NCBI GenBank assembly: GCA_019135895.1
Contig: JAGVVH010000304.1
Location: 1 to 39,717 of the forward strand
Direction: 5' to 3'
From: Bacteroidota bacterium
GTDB lineage: Bacteria; Bacteroidota; Bacteroidia; Bacteroidales; WCHB1-69
DNA: 39,717 bases
Shown: positions 11,901 to 18,880 of the stretch, piece by piece
Position numbering within the stretch: position 1 is the stretch's first letter
How the letters are laid out: each line of letters opens with the position of its first letter
Notes under the pieces: model-generated
Databases searched by the model: none
What the model saw: only the letters and a program-made list of their open reading frames with translations
Told to the model about the DNA's origin: nothing
Position numbers and translations under genes: made by a program

Positions 11901-12660
11901 TTACAGAGCAAATGTTCTGGTGAATATTGATGAAATTGCCAAAGTCAGATTTCTCGTTACCGGTCACTCCGGAAATATTGACCCTGCTATTGATGATATT
12001 GAAATTGACTATGCTAAACCTGACATAGGTGTTGAAAGTATTCTCTTCCCTGTTGATATTGAAGTTGCCGGTGATACAAATTGTCTTTTCTTAGGAGATT
12101 CAATTAATATGACAATCCGAATTAAAAACTACGGATTAACTCCGGTTAATAGCTTTGATATGGTTGGAATTGCCAGTGTCGGAACAATTTCCCAGACTGT
12201 TACTGAACATTGGTCTGGCCCTCTTGGACCCGGAGAGACAAGAGAGTATACTTTTGCAACTCAATTTGCCAATCCACAAGTATATAACCATTGCCAGTAC
12301 CAAGCAAAAACAGTTATCCCTGACGATTCAAATCCAAATAATGATATTAAAACTATCATTTCTTGCCTTGTGGATGGAATAAATGACTACGATATTGAAA
12401 GTGGTGTTATTTTAGGACAAAACATACCAAATCCTGCTATTTCTGAAACCCGTATACCATTCTTCATTCCTGAAGGAGGTCAAGTTGGACTGAAAATTTA
12501 CTCAGTGGAAGGACAATTACTTTACGCTACTTCTAATTATCAAGAATCAGGAGATAATTATTTCGATATCAATACTGAAAACTTTGCATCAGGTATTTAT
12601 CTTTATACATTCCAGTTTAAAGATGTAACCCTGATAAAAAAGATGATAATTCAAAAATAA
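2950..12660 (+). CDS. Giant modular T9SS-secreted surface protein (3236 residues, type A C-terminal sorting domain)
   Basis: The signal peptide is MKKLLFLLAVLVVPFMIVAQ. Visible modules, approximate residues: jelly-roll/MAM-like domain 25-228 ending GWFIDNVRF; right-handed beta-helix-like Asn/Ile repeats 475-860; CARDB-like domain 920-1037; second jelly roll 1041-1214; then three cycles of a CARDB-like plus an Ig-like domain starting near 1474, 1861 and 2059. In cycles 1 and 3 a cysteine-bearing module of about 175 residues follows the Ig unit (1665-1840 and 2255-2427). A GEVED domain lies about 2570-2716 (DFNRDNVFSADERVF, GETEDYSVLI), a third jelly roll about 2835-3020, and a type A sorting domain about 3154-3236 (LGQNIPNPA, IYSVEGQLLY, ASGIYLYTF, KKMIIQK). 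The protein should cross the outer membrane by T9SS and be cell-attached or released. I see no catalytic motif; an adhesin or matrix role is inference. Confidence 0.9.
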   Translation: MKKLLFLLAVLVVPFMIVAQPMDTLTTYFEDFDTAPYKVTISTSINPPAPDWTPSTTLYRSSPQSIHSPVDVNGNITSIFTDTIRVRRDLNHTYVYLMFDQICKVNNLDEAYIDYRISTGTTPSGNLTWSSWTQIQFTPTSSFYYGGATNIVGGKFTDQAYTIWNSANMSATPTQAWWKHELFDISQFVVGTSNTHFQIRFRMRKTSPQGSGTENCAGWFIDNVRFLSSLTEIIPCSITLQAPIYVNRTNTSLNNIGPFTVKAKISDNDTVNTNITTFNYEVNSGPLTPVANTITSNTYASGNNNVLFQWTIPSQCYEDVITYHIYSEDTHGFKCRIDTTFIPHHNYTNLGNNDGKLVRFYGWPYALITGQSQTVSLTLQNKSDHNINNNYMTSLQIGWSVNGNIQTPYTWTGSLCLDDSAQVTIGSFIPVRGFNCVEAWIITRNGAVDDRHANDTLSDPALDGYCGYACDSIMGGVYTLGRSYADFPTLADLKDKLFYCGVDGPITINIYPGTYANFNFTQTDVFVGQSAINSITFQSLSGNAADVILVDSNSTATGAVTFNKTAYYNFNNLTIQGKTGSNYSRGVYFSNIGSSNITISNCIINIEPTTAITNNFSGICRSAAPSTRSDSTINIINNTINGGAFGIYYYGSTSFKNIINNISGNTINTSYKGIYTYYCNIDSISNNTVVQSSSSNQAYMGLHIERAERVKDISKNKINSPVNIGIGLYLNYVLGQTGNNVLVSNNEIRGKATSDNVYGIELLNSNYIDFIHNSSRLYSITPLGVTSSIFLQSGNTVNLLNNIFINECISSTNLNYPIYIQNLPTNFTSDYNDYYSSGSFIGFYTVPRSTLPEWITALGRDTNSISFSPVLIDPSISLEPLSYNHLECLVSPRVSTDIRNFARNGEITYLGAYSIPVPSPNLTITSLISPPSPELLLCPEDHYPITVRITNVGGSTINFANTNATVRTIASGGLTLNQAYTVNTGILAPLHSADITIIPSLAIPSNVNIDFTFIVSINGDTVNSNDTLRRNYKLEVISPDYEEVFSNNPLTPIWRFEQVAGAGNWTVQAGEGIAPVIAPVYGTGRLFFNSRSFSNTTISRAIMPTIDLSSSINPTLEFWFAHDNGYSSSTYTTLEGVTVKISTDGGLIYNDLIPQGQTTALIKRYNSAYTTPGWAKYTIDLSNYETDSCVFIAFEARSRNGNNINIDRVVLKNVYDNDLSVTDIYCLGAIPTQDSISQEIKARIINEGAQGQLNKQVTLTISGANTYTETIIIPNLPYQGSALVTFHGTQLLNNGINNVHVEVQSDQNNINNAGNRYMGTFNHNVAYSDTSSVNSFTGSSTSIKVVNRYKVAEELIVKAVTFYPVNASDAVGKRVLAFVSNASGAILTTSDTITLTSDMINTWQEIPINDFALTNLSDWIFVGIEMIDPGYYIGTQLEAPIRDSAFYFLNGTTYDPQTRGKFMIGAVVAQPILNELAILSLVSPITNCDLGHENITVNITNNGPRPIIPGTVFHYTIDGAPTVTETLNDTVLSHETRNFIFQTDFDFTNNLVGIDSTYSICVWIDSLPTDYINFNDSLCLDIVSLGKSNTPIVTDTVYVNFHNSTTLTATLPSSIPQGVLTWFSNTGFESWQYLYQGNSYTTPLIFFDTTYYVNAAPGYIYTNTVGTGTLTGTHPLVFNQGYSRGRILYTQSEIGSYGSINKISIDVATVAGGALGIPIKIYIKQTDLATLPNNAPFDWDAELSGAQLIFDSQYYFNTTGWFDIDFSTPFEYTSGNILILTETNCGGTNCGTSVSGSTTYPSFKTTTVPAGYVQYKSGNSDIFTGTYSTNTRRWNMKFNIPVLTCPSEKVPIYIHVPNMPNYDVKTVELVYPYTSCTLGQEYIQVKLKNIINNTIPSGKIMIKATFNGSTITHIVSETFLPEETKTITFTTPFDFTASNAAITFNYVISTDLIGETTVYRGNDTIRSSFISTQTDAVPDVINYTGNFTLPFTVRPDLTHTIFYFYDSDTASTYFYSGLSYTTPPLYDTLTLWVSARSNHTASTCETERIQVNINVFVPDFDLATNQLVSPVSYECGLMNENIITTIGNTMDTVIPGNTFILKAKFTGTTNRYVEDTISQAIAQYDTLDYTFINPVILGSTTLNNIYNYLIYTDPVNPLLGVYHGNDTIRGELKVPATPLAPPAIVQSATYGVPKLITPTTAAPLNYFYFYNQQTGGTLLGEGVNYLTSNIYSNPTTYYYSGRISEPDFATDITLGQGTQTTTLPFNFTNGQSVGVILYTNQELGGYPGTIDTVSIYVSSEALGEIPVKFYLKNDTRTALTGGNYNWSTFTTGAQLIFDGITNFNEPGWFKIPIPGGFDYSGESLLLLTYHDCGSQTCLASGVNPLPSFRYTSTSPSYKVIYKADNAPITTASFTTTYFRLNTKFYINYACESPRSSITLNTSVPARDLEVANIITPVTPNNNYTAAESVSVRIINHGTTSASGFTLGYFLEGNAPVEQTFTTTIASGANATCTFTTPIDLSDIYFPTDFHVYVRYTNDNFNTNDTAVIAVQKPNPCISRAINQTGADISNFTFAGINNGPGTPIFSYNHSPNDSRYTDYSQLVSPAFVVQGQFYPFSVTNSFSATTGTVLYKYVYIDFNRDNVFSADERVFYTPSPISAPTPANPSNATTPGIITIPSNATLGITRLRVICTQTAVSDPCTTYGYGETEDYSVLISPPFENDLGLVTVTHPVGDICSDNAGKIKVVVKNYGSNPQIFSTANSLTVSATVTGIIPGIYSKTITNGAIGSGATMDIIIDNVNYSQIGTYNVTPQIIYALDEYNINDAASSVGIVSSTNITYIPVSENFEAFSLGTIPASSFWNAAFTASNFKWDINEGQTGNYPSAGPLHDHTIGEPIMGFPEGKYAVVEGTSSIGTAPVTTLTSGCINLHYELGYPKRINYWENIFSNSANSRIKLLMQVGSGEYFVTIDSLINRTQTSSTQPWLYRANVLVNIDEIAKVRFLVTGHSGNIDPAIDDIEIDYAKPDIGVESILFPVDIEVAGDTNCLFLGDSINMTIRIKNYGLTPVNSFDMVGIASVGTISQTVTEHWSGPLGPGETREYTFATQFANPQVYNHCQYQAKTVIPDDSNPNNDIKTIISCLVDGINDYDIESGVILGQNIPNPAISETRIPFFIPEGGQVGLKIYSVEGQLLYATSNYQESGDNYFDINTENFASGIYLYTFQFKDVTLIKKMIIQK

Positions 12661-12668
12661 AAAAAGAG

Positions 12669-12691
12669 CCGCTCAAAAGAGCGGTTTTTTT
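12669..12691 (+). terminator. Bidirectional hairpin terminator between the giant gene and uvrC
   Basis: CCGCTC (12669-12674), loop AAAA, GAGCGG (12679-12684), then seven T. An A tract lies on the other side, so the same hairpin can terminate the convergent uvrC transcript on the minus strand. It starts 8 bp after the giant gene's stop. Confidence 0.9.
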
Positions 12692-12701
12692 ATACTAAAA
12701 A

Positions 12702-14486
12702 TTATTGTAATAAATAATCTTTAACGATTTTTGCCTTTTTCTTTCCTATGACACTGGCAATATCATCTTCGGAAGCTTCCTTAATCCGTTTTACACTAAT
12801 AAACTTAATAAGTAATTTTTTGGACAAAGCATCTCCTATTCCGGGAATGGTTGACAGTTGTGATGAAAAACTTTTCTTTGATCGTCTTTTCCTATGATGA
12901 GAAATGCCAAATCGGTGAACCTCATCCCGCATCCTTTGTATTAACAATTGAGATTCAGATTTTTTATCAATATACAAAGGGATACTGTCTCCCACTTTAT
13001 ATATATCTTCCAGCCGCTTGGCAATTCCAATAAGCATAATCCTATCTACAAGACCTAGCATGACTAATGCATCATGGGCCGCATTTAGCTGCCCTTTGCC
13101 ACCATCAACAACAATAAGTTGCGGTAATGATTTGTTCTCATCCAGTAATCTCTTATACCGGCGATAAATAACTTCTTTCATGGAGGCGAAATCATCAGGT
13201 CCTTCTACTGTCTTAATAATAAAATGGCGGTATTCTTTTTTTGCAGGTTTTCCATTAATAAAACAAACCATTGCAGCCACAGGTTCTTCTCCCTGAGTAT
13301 TAGAATTGTCAAAACATTCAATATGAGTTGGGAGCTTATCCATGCCCAAATCTTTTTGCAAAGTAGTTAAAATACGATTCTGGTGGCGTTCAGGATTGAC
13401 AAGTTCTTTCCTTTTCTTTTTTTCAAGCATATAAAAATGAGCATTTTTTTGAGAAAGATCAAGTAGTTTTTTCTTATCTCCACGCATAGGTATTTGAAAA
13501 GTAAAACCTTCAGGTATAATATCAGGATAAAAAGGAAGTAGAATTTCAGGAAACAAAGGACCAAATCTTTCTTGTATTTCTAAAATCCCCAAAAGGAGTA
13601 ATTCCTCAAGAGTTTTATCCATTTTATTATTCATTTCCAAAGTATAAACCTGAATAATGGCCCCCTCAACAACACGAAGGAAATTAACAAAAGCAGAATC
13701 TTCATCTTCTTCAATCGAAAAAACGTCGAGCTGAGTGATTTTGGGATTAACAACCACTGACTTACTTTGAAATTTTTCAAGAATCTGTAATTTATCTTTT
13801 ATAATCTGAGCTTTTTCAAATTCCCACTTTTCAGCCAATCCCATCATTTCGTCGTACAGTTGTTTTATAACCGAATTGCTATTCCCTTTAATAATTTCTT
13901 TAATTCTCTTAATATTATTTTGATATTCTTCCACAGAAATAAGCCCTGAACAAGGTGCCGCACATTTTTTTATCTGATACTGAAGACAGGGTCTTCTGTC
14001 TTTGGTAAAATACTTACAATTCCTTATTGGAAAAACTTCGAAAATAGTCTCCAGCATTATATTCATTGAATAAACCGAAGCATAAGGACCAAATAAATCA
14101 TATTTTTCTCTATCCGGCCGACGGGTTGCAAAAATTCTCGGAAAAGTCTCTTTTGTAATAGCAATCCAAGGATATGTCTTATCGTCTTTAAGCATCACAT
14201 TGTATCTTGGCTTAAGCTGCTTAATCATACTATTCTCTAACAAGAGGGCTTCCCATTCACTATCCACCACAGTAGTCTGAATATCACGAATTTTGGGCAC
14301 CATTATGCGCAGTTTTCCCACTTCATGTGTCTTGTTAAAATAGGATGAAACTCGTTTTTTTAAATTTTTTGCCTTGCCAACATAGATAATAATATCATGA
14401 TCATCTAAAAAACGATAGACCCCCGGCTTTGCCGGCAAAGACTTTAAAATCAAAGCGATTTTGGAAGTGGGATCTAAAGACATCAT
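12702..14486 (-). CDS. uvrC: Excinuclease ABC subunit C (UvrC)
   Basis: UvrC makes both incisions around bulky lesions in nucleotide excision repair together with UvrA and UvrB. Domains in order, numbered from the ATG at 14486: GIY-YIG nuclease about residues 20-100 (PGVYRFLDD, IIIYVGKAKNLKKRVSSYF); a Cys-containing stretch (CKYFTKDRRPCLQYQIKKC); the UVR UvrB-binding helix pair about 190-225; the RNase H-like 5' nuclease (ECFDNSNTQGEEPVA, LIVVDGGKGQLNAA, HRFGISHHRKRR); and a helix-hairpin-helix tail (IPGIGDALSKKLL). The frame is open to a further ATG at 14549, but a TACTTTTG promoter box sits inside that extension and family members begin close to the GIY domain, so I prefer 14486 or 14483. 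It is divergent from the GT-C gene and convergent with the giant gene. Confidence 0.95.
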   Translation of the reverse strand: MMSLDPTSKIALILKSLPAKPGVYRFLDDHDIIIYVGKAKNLKKRVSSYFNKTHEVGKLRIMVPKIRDIQTTVVDSEWEALLLENSMIKQLKPRYNVMLKDDKTYPWIAITKETFPRIFATRRPDREKYDLFGPYASVYSMNIMLETIFEVFPIRNCKYFTKDRRPCLQYQIKKCAAPCSGLISVEEYQNNIKRIKEIIKGNSNSVIKQLYDEMMGLAEKWEFEKAQIIKDKLQILEKFQSKSVVVNPKITQLDVFSIEEDEDSAFVNFLRVVEGAIIQVYTLEMNNKMDKTLEELLLLGILEIQERFGPLFPEILLPFYPDIIPEGFTFQIPMRGDKKKLLDLSQKNAHFYMLEKKKRKELVNPERHQNRILTTLQKDLGMDKLPTHIECFDNSNTQGEEPVAAMVCFINGKPAKKEYRHFIIKTVEGPDDFASMKEVIYRRYKRLLDENKSLPQLIVVDGGKGQLNAAHDALVMLGLVDRIMLIGIAKRLEDIYKVGDSIPLYIDKKSESQLLIQRMRDEVHRFGISHHRKRRSKKSFSSQLSTIPGIGDALSKKLLIKFISVKRIKEASEDDIASVIGKKKAKIVKDYLLQ

Positions 14487-14514
14487 ATTTTTATATAGTA
14501 AAAATACTTTAATG

Positions 14515-14522
14515 CAAAAGTA
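14515..14522 (-). promoter_or_regulatory. -7 promoter box for uvrC; decides its start
   Basis: The minus strand reads TACTTTTG, a match to TAnnTTTG, about 29 bp upstream of the ATG at 14486. A start at 14549 would lie upstream of the predicted transcription start, which argues against it. Confidence 0.5.
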
Positions 14523-14563
14523 AAAAATAATGCGATAATACTTATTCATATATTGAAAAATCC

Positions 14564-14571
14564 TATTTTTG
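14564..14571 (+). promoter_or_regulatory. -7 promoter box for the GT-C/TPR gene
   Basis: TATTTTTG followed by CC, 21 bp before the ATG at 14592. It is divergent from the uvrC box, with about 40 bp between the two. Confidence 0.55.
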
Positions 14572-14591
14572 CCTAATTAATACAAAATGTT

Positions 14592-16826
14592 ATGAAAAAT
14601 AATAAGAGTAAAAAAATTCCTGATTCGTGGTTTTATTTTGGCATTTTTATCTTTTCATTTATTCTTTATGTCAATACTTTTCAACACAAATGGGTGTTGG
14701 ATGATTTCGGAGCTTATAAATTAAATTTATATGTCACTCAAGGTTTTGATGGATTTCATGACATTATGACAAAAACATACCGACATGGTTCCGGATTTTA
14801 TACAGACAACCTCTATCGTCCTTTTTCACAGTTAATGTTTGCCACAGAATGGCAACTTTCTCCTGATAACCCGGGGTTATCCCATATTATTAATACCATT
14901 TTCTATGCATTATGTTGTGTATTACTATTTGCCTTATTGCGAAAGCTTTTTAATCAATACAATCGCTGGTTGCCCCTTATAATCACTTTGCTTTATGCGG
15001 CTCATCCGATTCATACAGAAGTAATTGCAAACATTAAAGGACGTGATGACATCATGGCATTACTTTTTATTTTACTTTCTCTGCTTTTTACTCTAAAATA
15101 TATTGATACTAAAAAAGTAGTCCATCTGGTAGGAGTTTTTCTCTTTTTTTTACTTGCCATGTTTTCAAAAGAAAGTTCTTTAACCATGTTGGCTGCAATA
15201 CCATTGAGTATTTATTTTTTCAGAAAGGCATCTGTAAAACAATATATTCTAGTCTTTCTCACACTTTCTTTTCCGGCAGTCATTTATCTGATGATGCGAC
15301 AAAATGTGCTATCCAACTATCCATCTTCAGGCAATTTCAATGTTTCCATTGTGGACAACTATTTTTTTAATGCAGACCTGATTACCGGCTGGGCAACCTC
15401 TATTATGCTTTTAGGAAAATATTTAATTCTACAACTTATCCCGTATCAACAGGTATGTGATTACTCTTTCAACCAACTTCCATCAACCTCTTTTGCTGAT
15501 CCCTACACCTTATTATCTTTGGTGATTCATTTGGGACTGATTATATATGCCATTATTGGAATTCGCAAAAAAGATCCTGTGGCATTCGGGATCCTTTTCT
15601 ATATCATTACGCTAAGTATTGTGAGCAATCTTGTTTATCGAATAGGCTCTTCTTTTGCTGAAAGATTTACTTTTATTCCCTCACTTGGGCTAATTATTGC
15701 AGTTATTTTTGCTGTATATAAGATTTTTAAGGTTAAACTTGATGCAAATAAGGAGTTTCGTTTTACAACTTCTCCAATAATTACTTCCTTTATGGTCATA
15801 ATATTATTGGTTTTTTCGGTAAAAACCATTGCAAGATCAGCTGAATGGAAAAATCAATTTACATTATTTGAAACTGATGTCAAAAAATCGGAAAATAGCG
15901 CCCATCTCCGTTTGTATTACGGATTAGCACTACGAGACAAAGCTTTGGAAGCTGACAATAAGAGCAAAGGAGAAAGTGATTTCTCCAAAATTCAGCAAAA
16001 TAATCTTGACTATCAGAAATGGGCATGGAAAGCTATTGAACAATTCAAAAAAGGAATCGAAATTTATCCCGAATATGCCGACTGCTATGAACACTTAGGA
16101 AGCATTTATTACCGATTACATACTTTTTCCCCTGAAAAAAAATATGCTGATACTGCTGAATATTACTATGTAAAGAGCATTCAATTAATGCCTGCAAAGG
16201 CCACTACACAAAATAATCTGGCCCAAATCTATTTTGAAAGAGGGAATGTTCAAAAGGCCAAATCATATTATCTTGTATCAATCAAAATTGACCCGCTTCT
16301 GGCAGATGCCTATTATAATCTTGGGAGTTGCTACGGGATGCTTAGCATGTATGACTCCTCATTTTACTATTATCGAAGAGCCCTTGAGTTATACAACCCT
16401 GCCTCTGATTTCGACAAAAACCGCTCCAGTACTTATAATTTTATGGGGCTAAACTATAATAATATAAACAAACCGGATTCTGCCATTATCATGTACAATC
16501 TGGCCATTAAATATGACCCTTTAAATTACATTCCTTATCTCTATAAGGCGAGAATATTAATTGCTCAAGAAAAATTTAAAGAGGCCATTGAGGAAATCAA
16601 CAAGGGAATTAAAGTTAATCCTTATGCCAAGGATCTATATTGGTGGATGGGAAGAATTGACTTTCTTACTAAAAATTATAAGGGAGCAATCCTAAATTAT
16701 TCCCAATACATAAAACTGGCTCCAAATGCTCAGGAAGGATACGTTGCCAAAGGCCAAACTTATGATAAACTGAATCAGCGTGATTCAGCCCTATACTATT
16801 TCAGAATTGCAGATAGGCTGCAATAA
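14592..16826 (+). CDS. Polytopic GT-C-like membrane protein with C-terminal TPR repeats (TMTC-like)
   Basis: A 744-residue protein. About ten hydrophobic segments fill residues 14-415, and TPR-type helices fill about 478-744 (for example YADCYEHLGSIYYRL, ADAYYNLGSCYGML). The first predicted non-cytoplasmic loop carries WVLDDF with paired Asp at 37-38, as GT-C glycosyltransferases of the PMT/TMTC group do. A later loop has the TMTC-like block LLYAAHPIHTEVIANIKGRDD (HPIHTE near residue 138). Family knowledge suggests transfer of a sugar from a lipid carrier, with the TPR tail contacting protein acceptors. The substrate here is unknown. Animal TMTC proteins O-mannosylate extracellular proteins; any analogous role on secreted cargo is inference. 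The SDR gene follows after 24 bp and is probably co-transcribed. Architecture is clear; enzymatic activity is moderately likely. Confidence 0.8.
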   Translation: MKNNKSKKIPDSWFYFGIFIFSFILYVNTFQHKWVLDDFGAYKLNLYVTQGFDGFHDIMTKTYRHGSGFYTDNLYRPFSQLMFATEWQLSPDNPGLSHIINTIFYALCCVLLFALLRKLFNQYNRWLPLIITLLYAAHPIHTEVIANIKGRDDIMALLFILLSLLFTLKYIDTKKVVHLVGVFLFFLLAMFSKESSLTMLAAIPLSIYFFRKASVKQYILVFLTLSFPAVIYLMMRQNVLSNYPSSGNFNVSIVDNYFFNADLITGWATSIMLLGKYLILQLIPYQQVCDYSFNQLPSTSFADPYTLLSLVIHLGLIIYAIIGIRKKDPVAFGILFYIITLSIVSNLVYRIGSSFAERFTFIPSLGLIIAVIFAVYKIFKVKLDANKEFRFTTSPIITSFMVIILLVFSVKTIARSAEWKNQFTLFETDVKKSENSAHLRLYYGLALRDKALEADNKSKGESDFSKIQQNNLDYQKWAWKAIEQFKKGIEIYPEYADCYEHLGSIYYRLHTFSPEKKYADTAEYYYVKSIQLMPAKATTQNNLAQIYFERGNVQKAKSYYLVSIKIDPLLADAYYNLGSCYGMLSMYDSSFYYYRRALELYNPASDFDKNRSSTYNFMGLNYNNINKPDSAIIMYNLAIKYDPLNYIPYLYKARILIAQEKFKEAIEEINKGIKVNPYAKDLYWWMGRIDFLTKNYKGAILNYSQYIKLAPNAQEGYVAKGQTYDKLNQRDSALYYFRIADRLQ

Positions 16827-16850
16827 ACATCAGTAATATTTTTTTAATCT

Positions 16851-17651
16851 ATGCAAAAATTTTTAAATAAAATAATTTGGATTACAGGTGCATCATCCGG
16901 CATTGGAGAAGCCTGTGCTTATCGTTTTGCAAAAGAAGGGGCCATATTAATTCTTACTGCACTTGAAGAGAATATTCTGGAAAAAGTAAGGCAAAAATGT
17001 CTAAATGAAGGGGCGCCGAAAGTTTCAATTTTGCCGTTTGACATCTCAAAAACAGAACAACTTGAAGAGTTGGCCGAAAACGCACTTAAACAATTCGGAA
17101 AAATAGATATTCTTTATAATAATGCCGGAATTAGTCAGCGTTCTGACACTTTGGAGACAACAATGGCTGTTTTTAATAAAATTATGAATGTCAACTTTTA
17201 TGCCCCTGTCTTGCTCACCAAAGCCATTTTACCACAAATGATTGTCAATGGTGGTGGCCATCTAATTGTAACAACCAGTATTGCAGGAAAATTTGGATTC
17301 CCTTTGCGGTCGGCATACAGCTCTTCAAAACACGCTCTTTACGGATTTTTTGAGACTATTCAAGCTGAGTATTATAAACAAAATATACGAGTTACTTTTG
17401 TTTGTCCAGGAAGAGTTAGAACCAATATTTCTCTTTATGCTCTTGAAAAAGATGGATCCTACCACAACAAAATGGATGTAGGACAAATGGGCGGAGTAAC
17501 TCCGGAAAAAGCCGCAAAAATTATTGTAAAAGCCGCTTTCTTAAAAAAAAGAGAAGTTTTAGTCGGGAAAAAGGAACTTGCCATGGCTTATATTAAAAGA
17601 TTTTTTCCCGAATTGGCAGCAAGACTTGCCCGAAATATTAAGCCCACATAA
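16851..17651 (+). CDS. Short-chain dehydrogenase/reductase, classical SDR
   Basis: A 266-residue NAD(P)-dependent oxidoreductase. It has the Rossmann cofactor motif TGASSGIG at residues 12-19, the NNAG motif at 90-93, the catalytic Ser at about 143 (TTSIAGKFG) and the active-site pair YSSSK (Tyr156, Lys160). VCPGRVRTNIS after the active site fits the usual PG loop. The overall pattern resembles the DHRS7B-like group, which may act on lipid or steroid-like substrates, but the substrate cannot be read from sequence. A basic, hydrophobic C terminus (AYIKRFFPELAARLARNIK) could bind a membrane. It follows the GT-C/TPR gene with a 24-bp gap and no promoter, so the two are likely one operon. Confidence 0.9.
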   Translation: MQKFLNKIIWITGASSGIGEACAYRFAKEGAILILTALEENILEKVRQKCLNEGAPKVSILPFDISKTEQLEELAENALKQFGKIDILYNNAGISQRSDTLETTMAVFNKIMNVNFYAPVLLTKAILPQMIVNGGGHLIVTTSIAGKFGFPLRSAYSSSKHALYGFFETIQAEYYKQNIRVTFVCPGRVRTNISLYALEKDGSYHNKMDVGQMGGVTPEKAAKIIVKAAFLKKREVLVGKKELAMAYIKRFFPELAARLARNIKPT

Positions 17652-17857
17652 TTCTCCCCTATCTGATTTCAATTTATACTGATAATTGATTTAATTTGAA
17701 AAATGTATAATCAGATTTATAATTAGTTGTATCTATTATTTTGCTTAGAATGTAATTTCTAATAGATAATTATTTATTTACCGTTTTGTTTAATAATTCA
17801 AGAGAAATTCAAGTAAGTCTCATTGTTTCAATATTAACAGAATAAGCAATAAAATCA

Positions 17858-17865
17858 TATCTTTG
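17858..17865 (+). promoter_or_regulatory. -7 promoter box for the 17879 gene and probably manA-queA
   Basis: TATCTTTG followed by CG, 14 bp before the ATG at 17879, a full TAnnTTTG match with a very short leader. The rest of the 227-bp gap upstream (17652-17857) is AT-rich with no ORF or terminator I can support. Confidence 0.55.
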
Positions 17866-17878
17866 CGTTTACTATTTT

Positions 17879-18862
17879 ATGAAAAGAGTATTTATTATTT
17901 CTTTCCTGATAATCACTTGTTTCTCAGGGTTTTCACAGAAAAAAATCGATTTTCAGTTCTGGGAAGATTCACTGATAAATTTGCGTTTTCAGGCAATGTC
18001 AGCTCCAACAGAATTGGAAAGGTTAGCTTTGAATGAGGATTTCATGAATTTACTGGAATCAATCATTATGGAACCAAACTCTTTCAAATTTGCTTGGGAT
18101 TCAGTTCGAAATTTTTCTATAGTTACTTCTCCCAACAATCTTTTCAAGTTGTTTTCATGGCATATCGAAAAAGATGATTTTACAGTTGAAAATTTTGGAT
18201 TTTTACAGGTATACAACGACAATAGAAAGAAATATGTCATCTATCCGCTATATGACAAACGAAATACCATTGATTATCCCGAGACTATGATTGGCGATCA
18301 CAATGAATGGTATGGAGCTGTGTACTATAAAATAATTCCCCTTGAATCCAAAAATAAAACCTATTACACTCTCCTCGGTTGGAATGGCAACGACCTCTTT
18401 TCAAACCAAAAAATAATAGAAATTCTATCTTTTAAAAGTGATAAAAGTCCTGTTTTTGGAGCCAGAATATTCAAAAAATATTCTGATAAAGTGTCACGTG
18501 TCATTTTGACTTACAACAAAGAATCTTCATTATCTTTAAAATATGAAAAACAATCCTACGAAATCGGAACCGGTAGGAAAGATCCCAAAACTAAAAAAAC
18601 TATTTACGAAACTATTGAAAGTGACATGATCATTTTCGACCAGTTGATTCCTCTGGAAGAAGGCATGGATGGCATTCCTGCTTTTATGGTTCCGGAATCA
18701 AGTTTGCATCAGGGATTTGTTGCTGATAATGGCAAATGGCTTTATATAGAAAAAGTTAAAGGACGAAATCCTGATATGCCCTTGCCGCCACACAAAATAA
18801 AACAGCGTGAATTTTACAATCCGGATAAATCAAAAAATGAGAATAAAGAATCAAGTAATTAA
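17879..18862 (+). CDS. Secreted protein of unknown function
   Basis: A 327-residue protein with a signal peptide (MKRVFIISFLIITCFSGFSQ, cleavage near Ser19-Gln20). It looks like a soluble periplasmic or surface protein with mixed alpha/beta content. Features visible are a region with MIGDHNEWYGAVYYKII and a following YYTLLGWNGNDLFSNQKIIEIL near residues 140-185, and a charged C terminus ending DKSKNENKESSN. I recall similar conserved Bacteroidetes hypotheticals but cannot give a family name. No catalytic motif or sorting domain is visible. The following gene, manA, begins 18 bp later, so they are probably co-transcribed; a link to mannose metabolism is not implied by the sequence. Confidence 0.75.
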   Translation: MKRVFIISFLIITCFSGFSQKKIDFQFWEDSLINLRFQAMSAPTELERLALNEDFMNLLESIIMEPNSFKFAWDSVRNFSIVTSPNNLFKLFSWHIEKDDFTVENFGFLQVYNDNRKKYVIYPLYDKRNTIDYPETMIGDHNEWYGAVYYKIIPLESKNKTYYTLLGWNGNDLFSNQKIIEILSFKSDKSPVFGARIFKKYSDKVSRVILTYNKESSLSLKYEKQSYEIGTGRKDPKTKKTIYETIESDMIIFDQLIPLEEGMDGIPAFMVPESSLHQGFVADNGKWLYIEKVKGRNPDMPLPPHKIKQREFYNPDKSKNENKESSN

Positions 18863-18880
18863 TTATAAATATAAAAATTA

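Noticed and set aside
17652..17857. Possible RNA gene or terminator in the AT-rich gap after the SDR gene
   Set aside because: I found no stable stem followed by a T tract, no tRNA-like fold and no ORF longer than a few codons.
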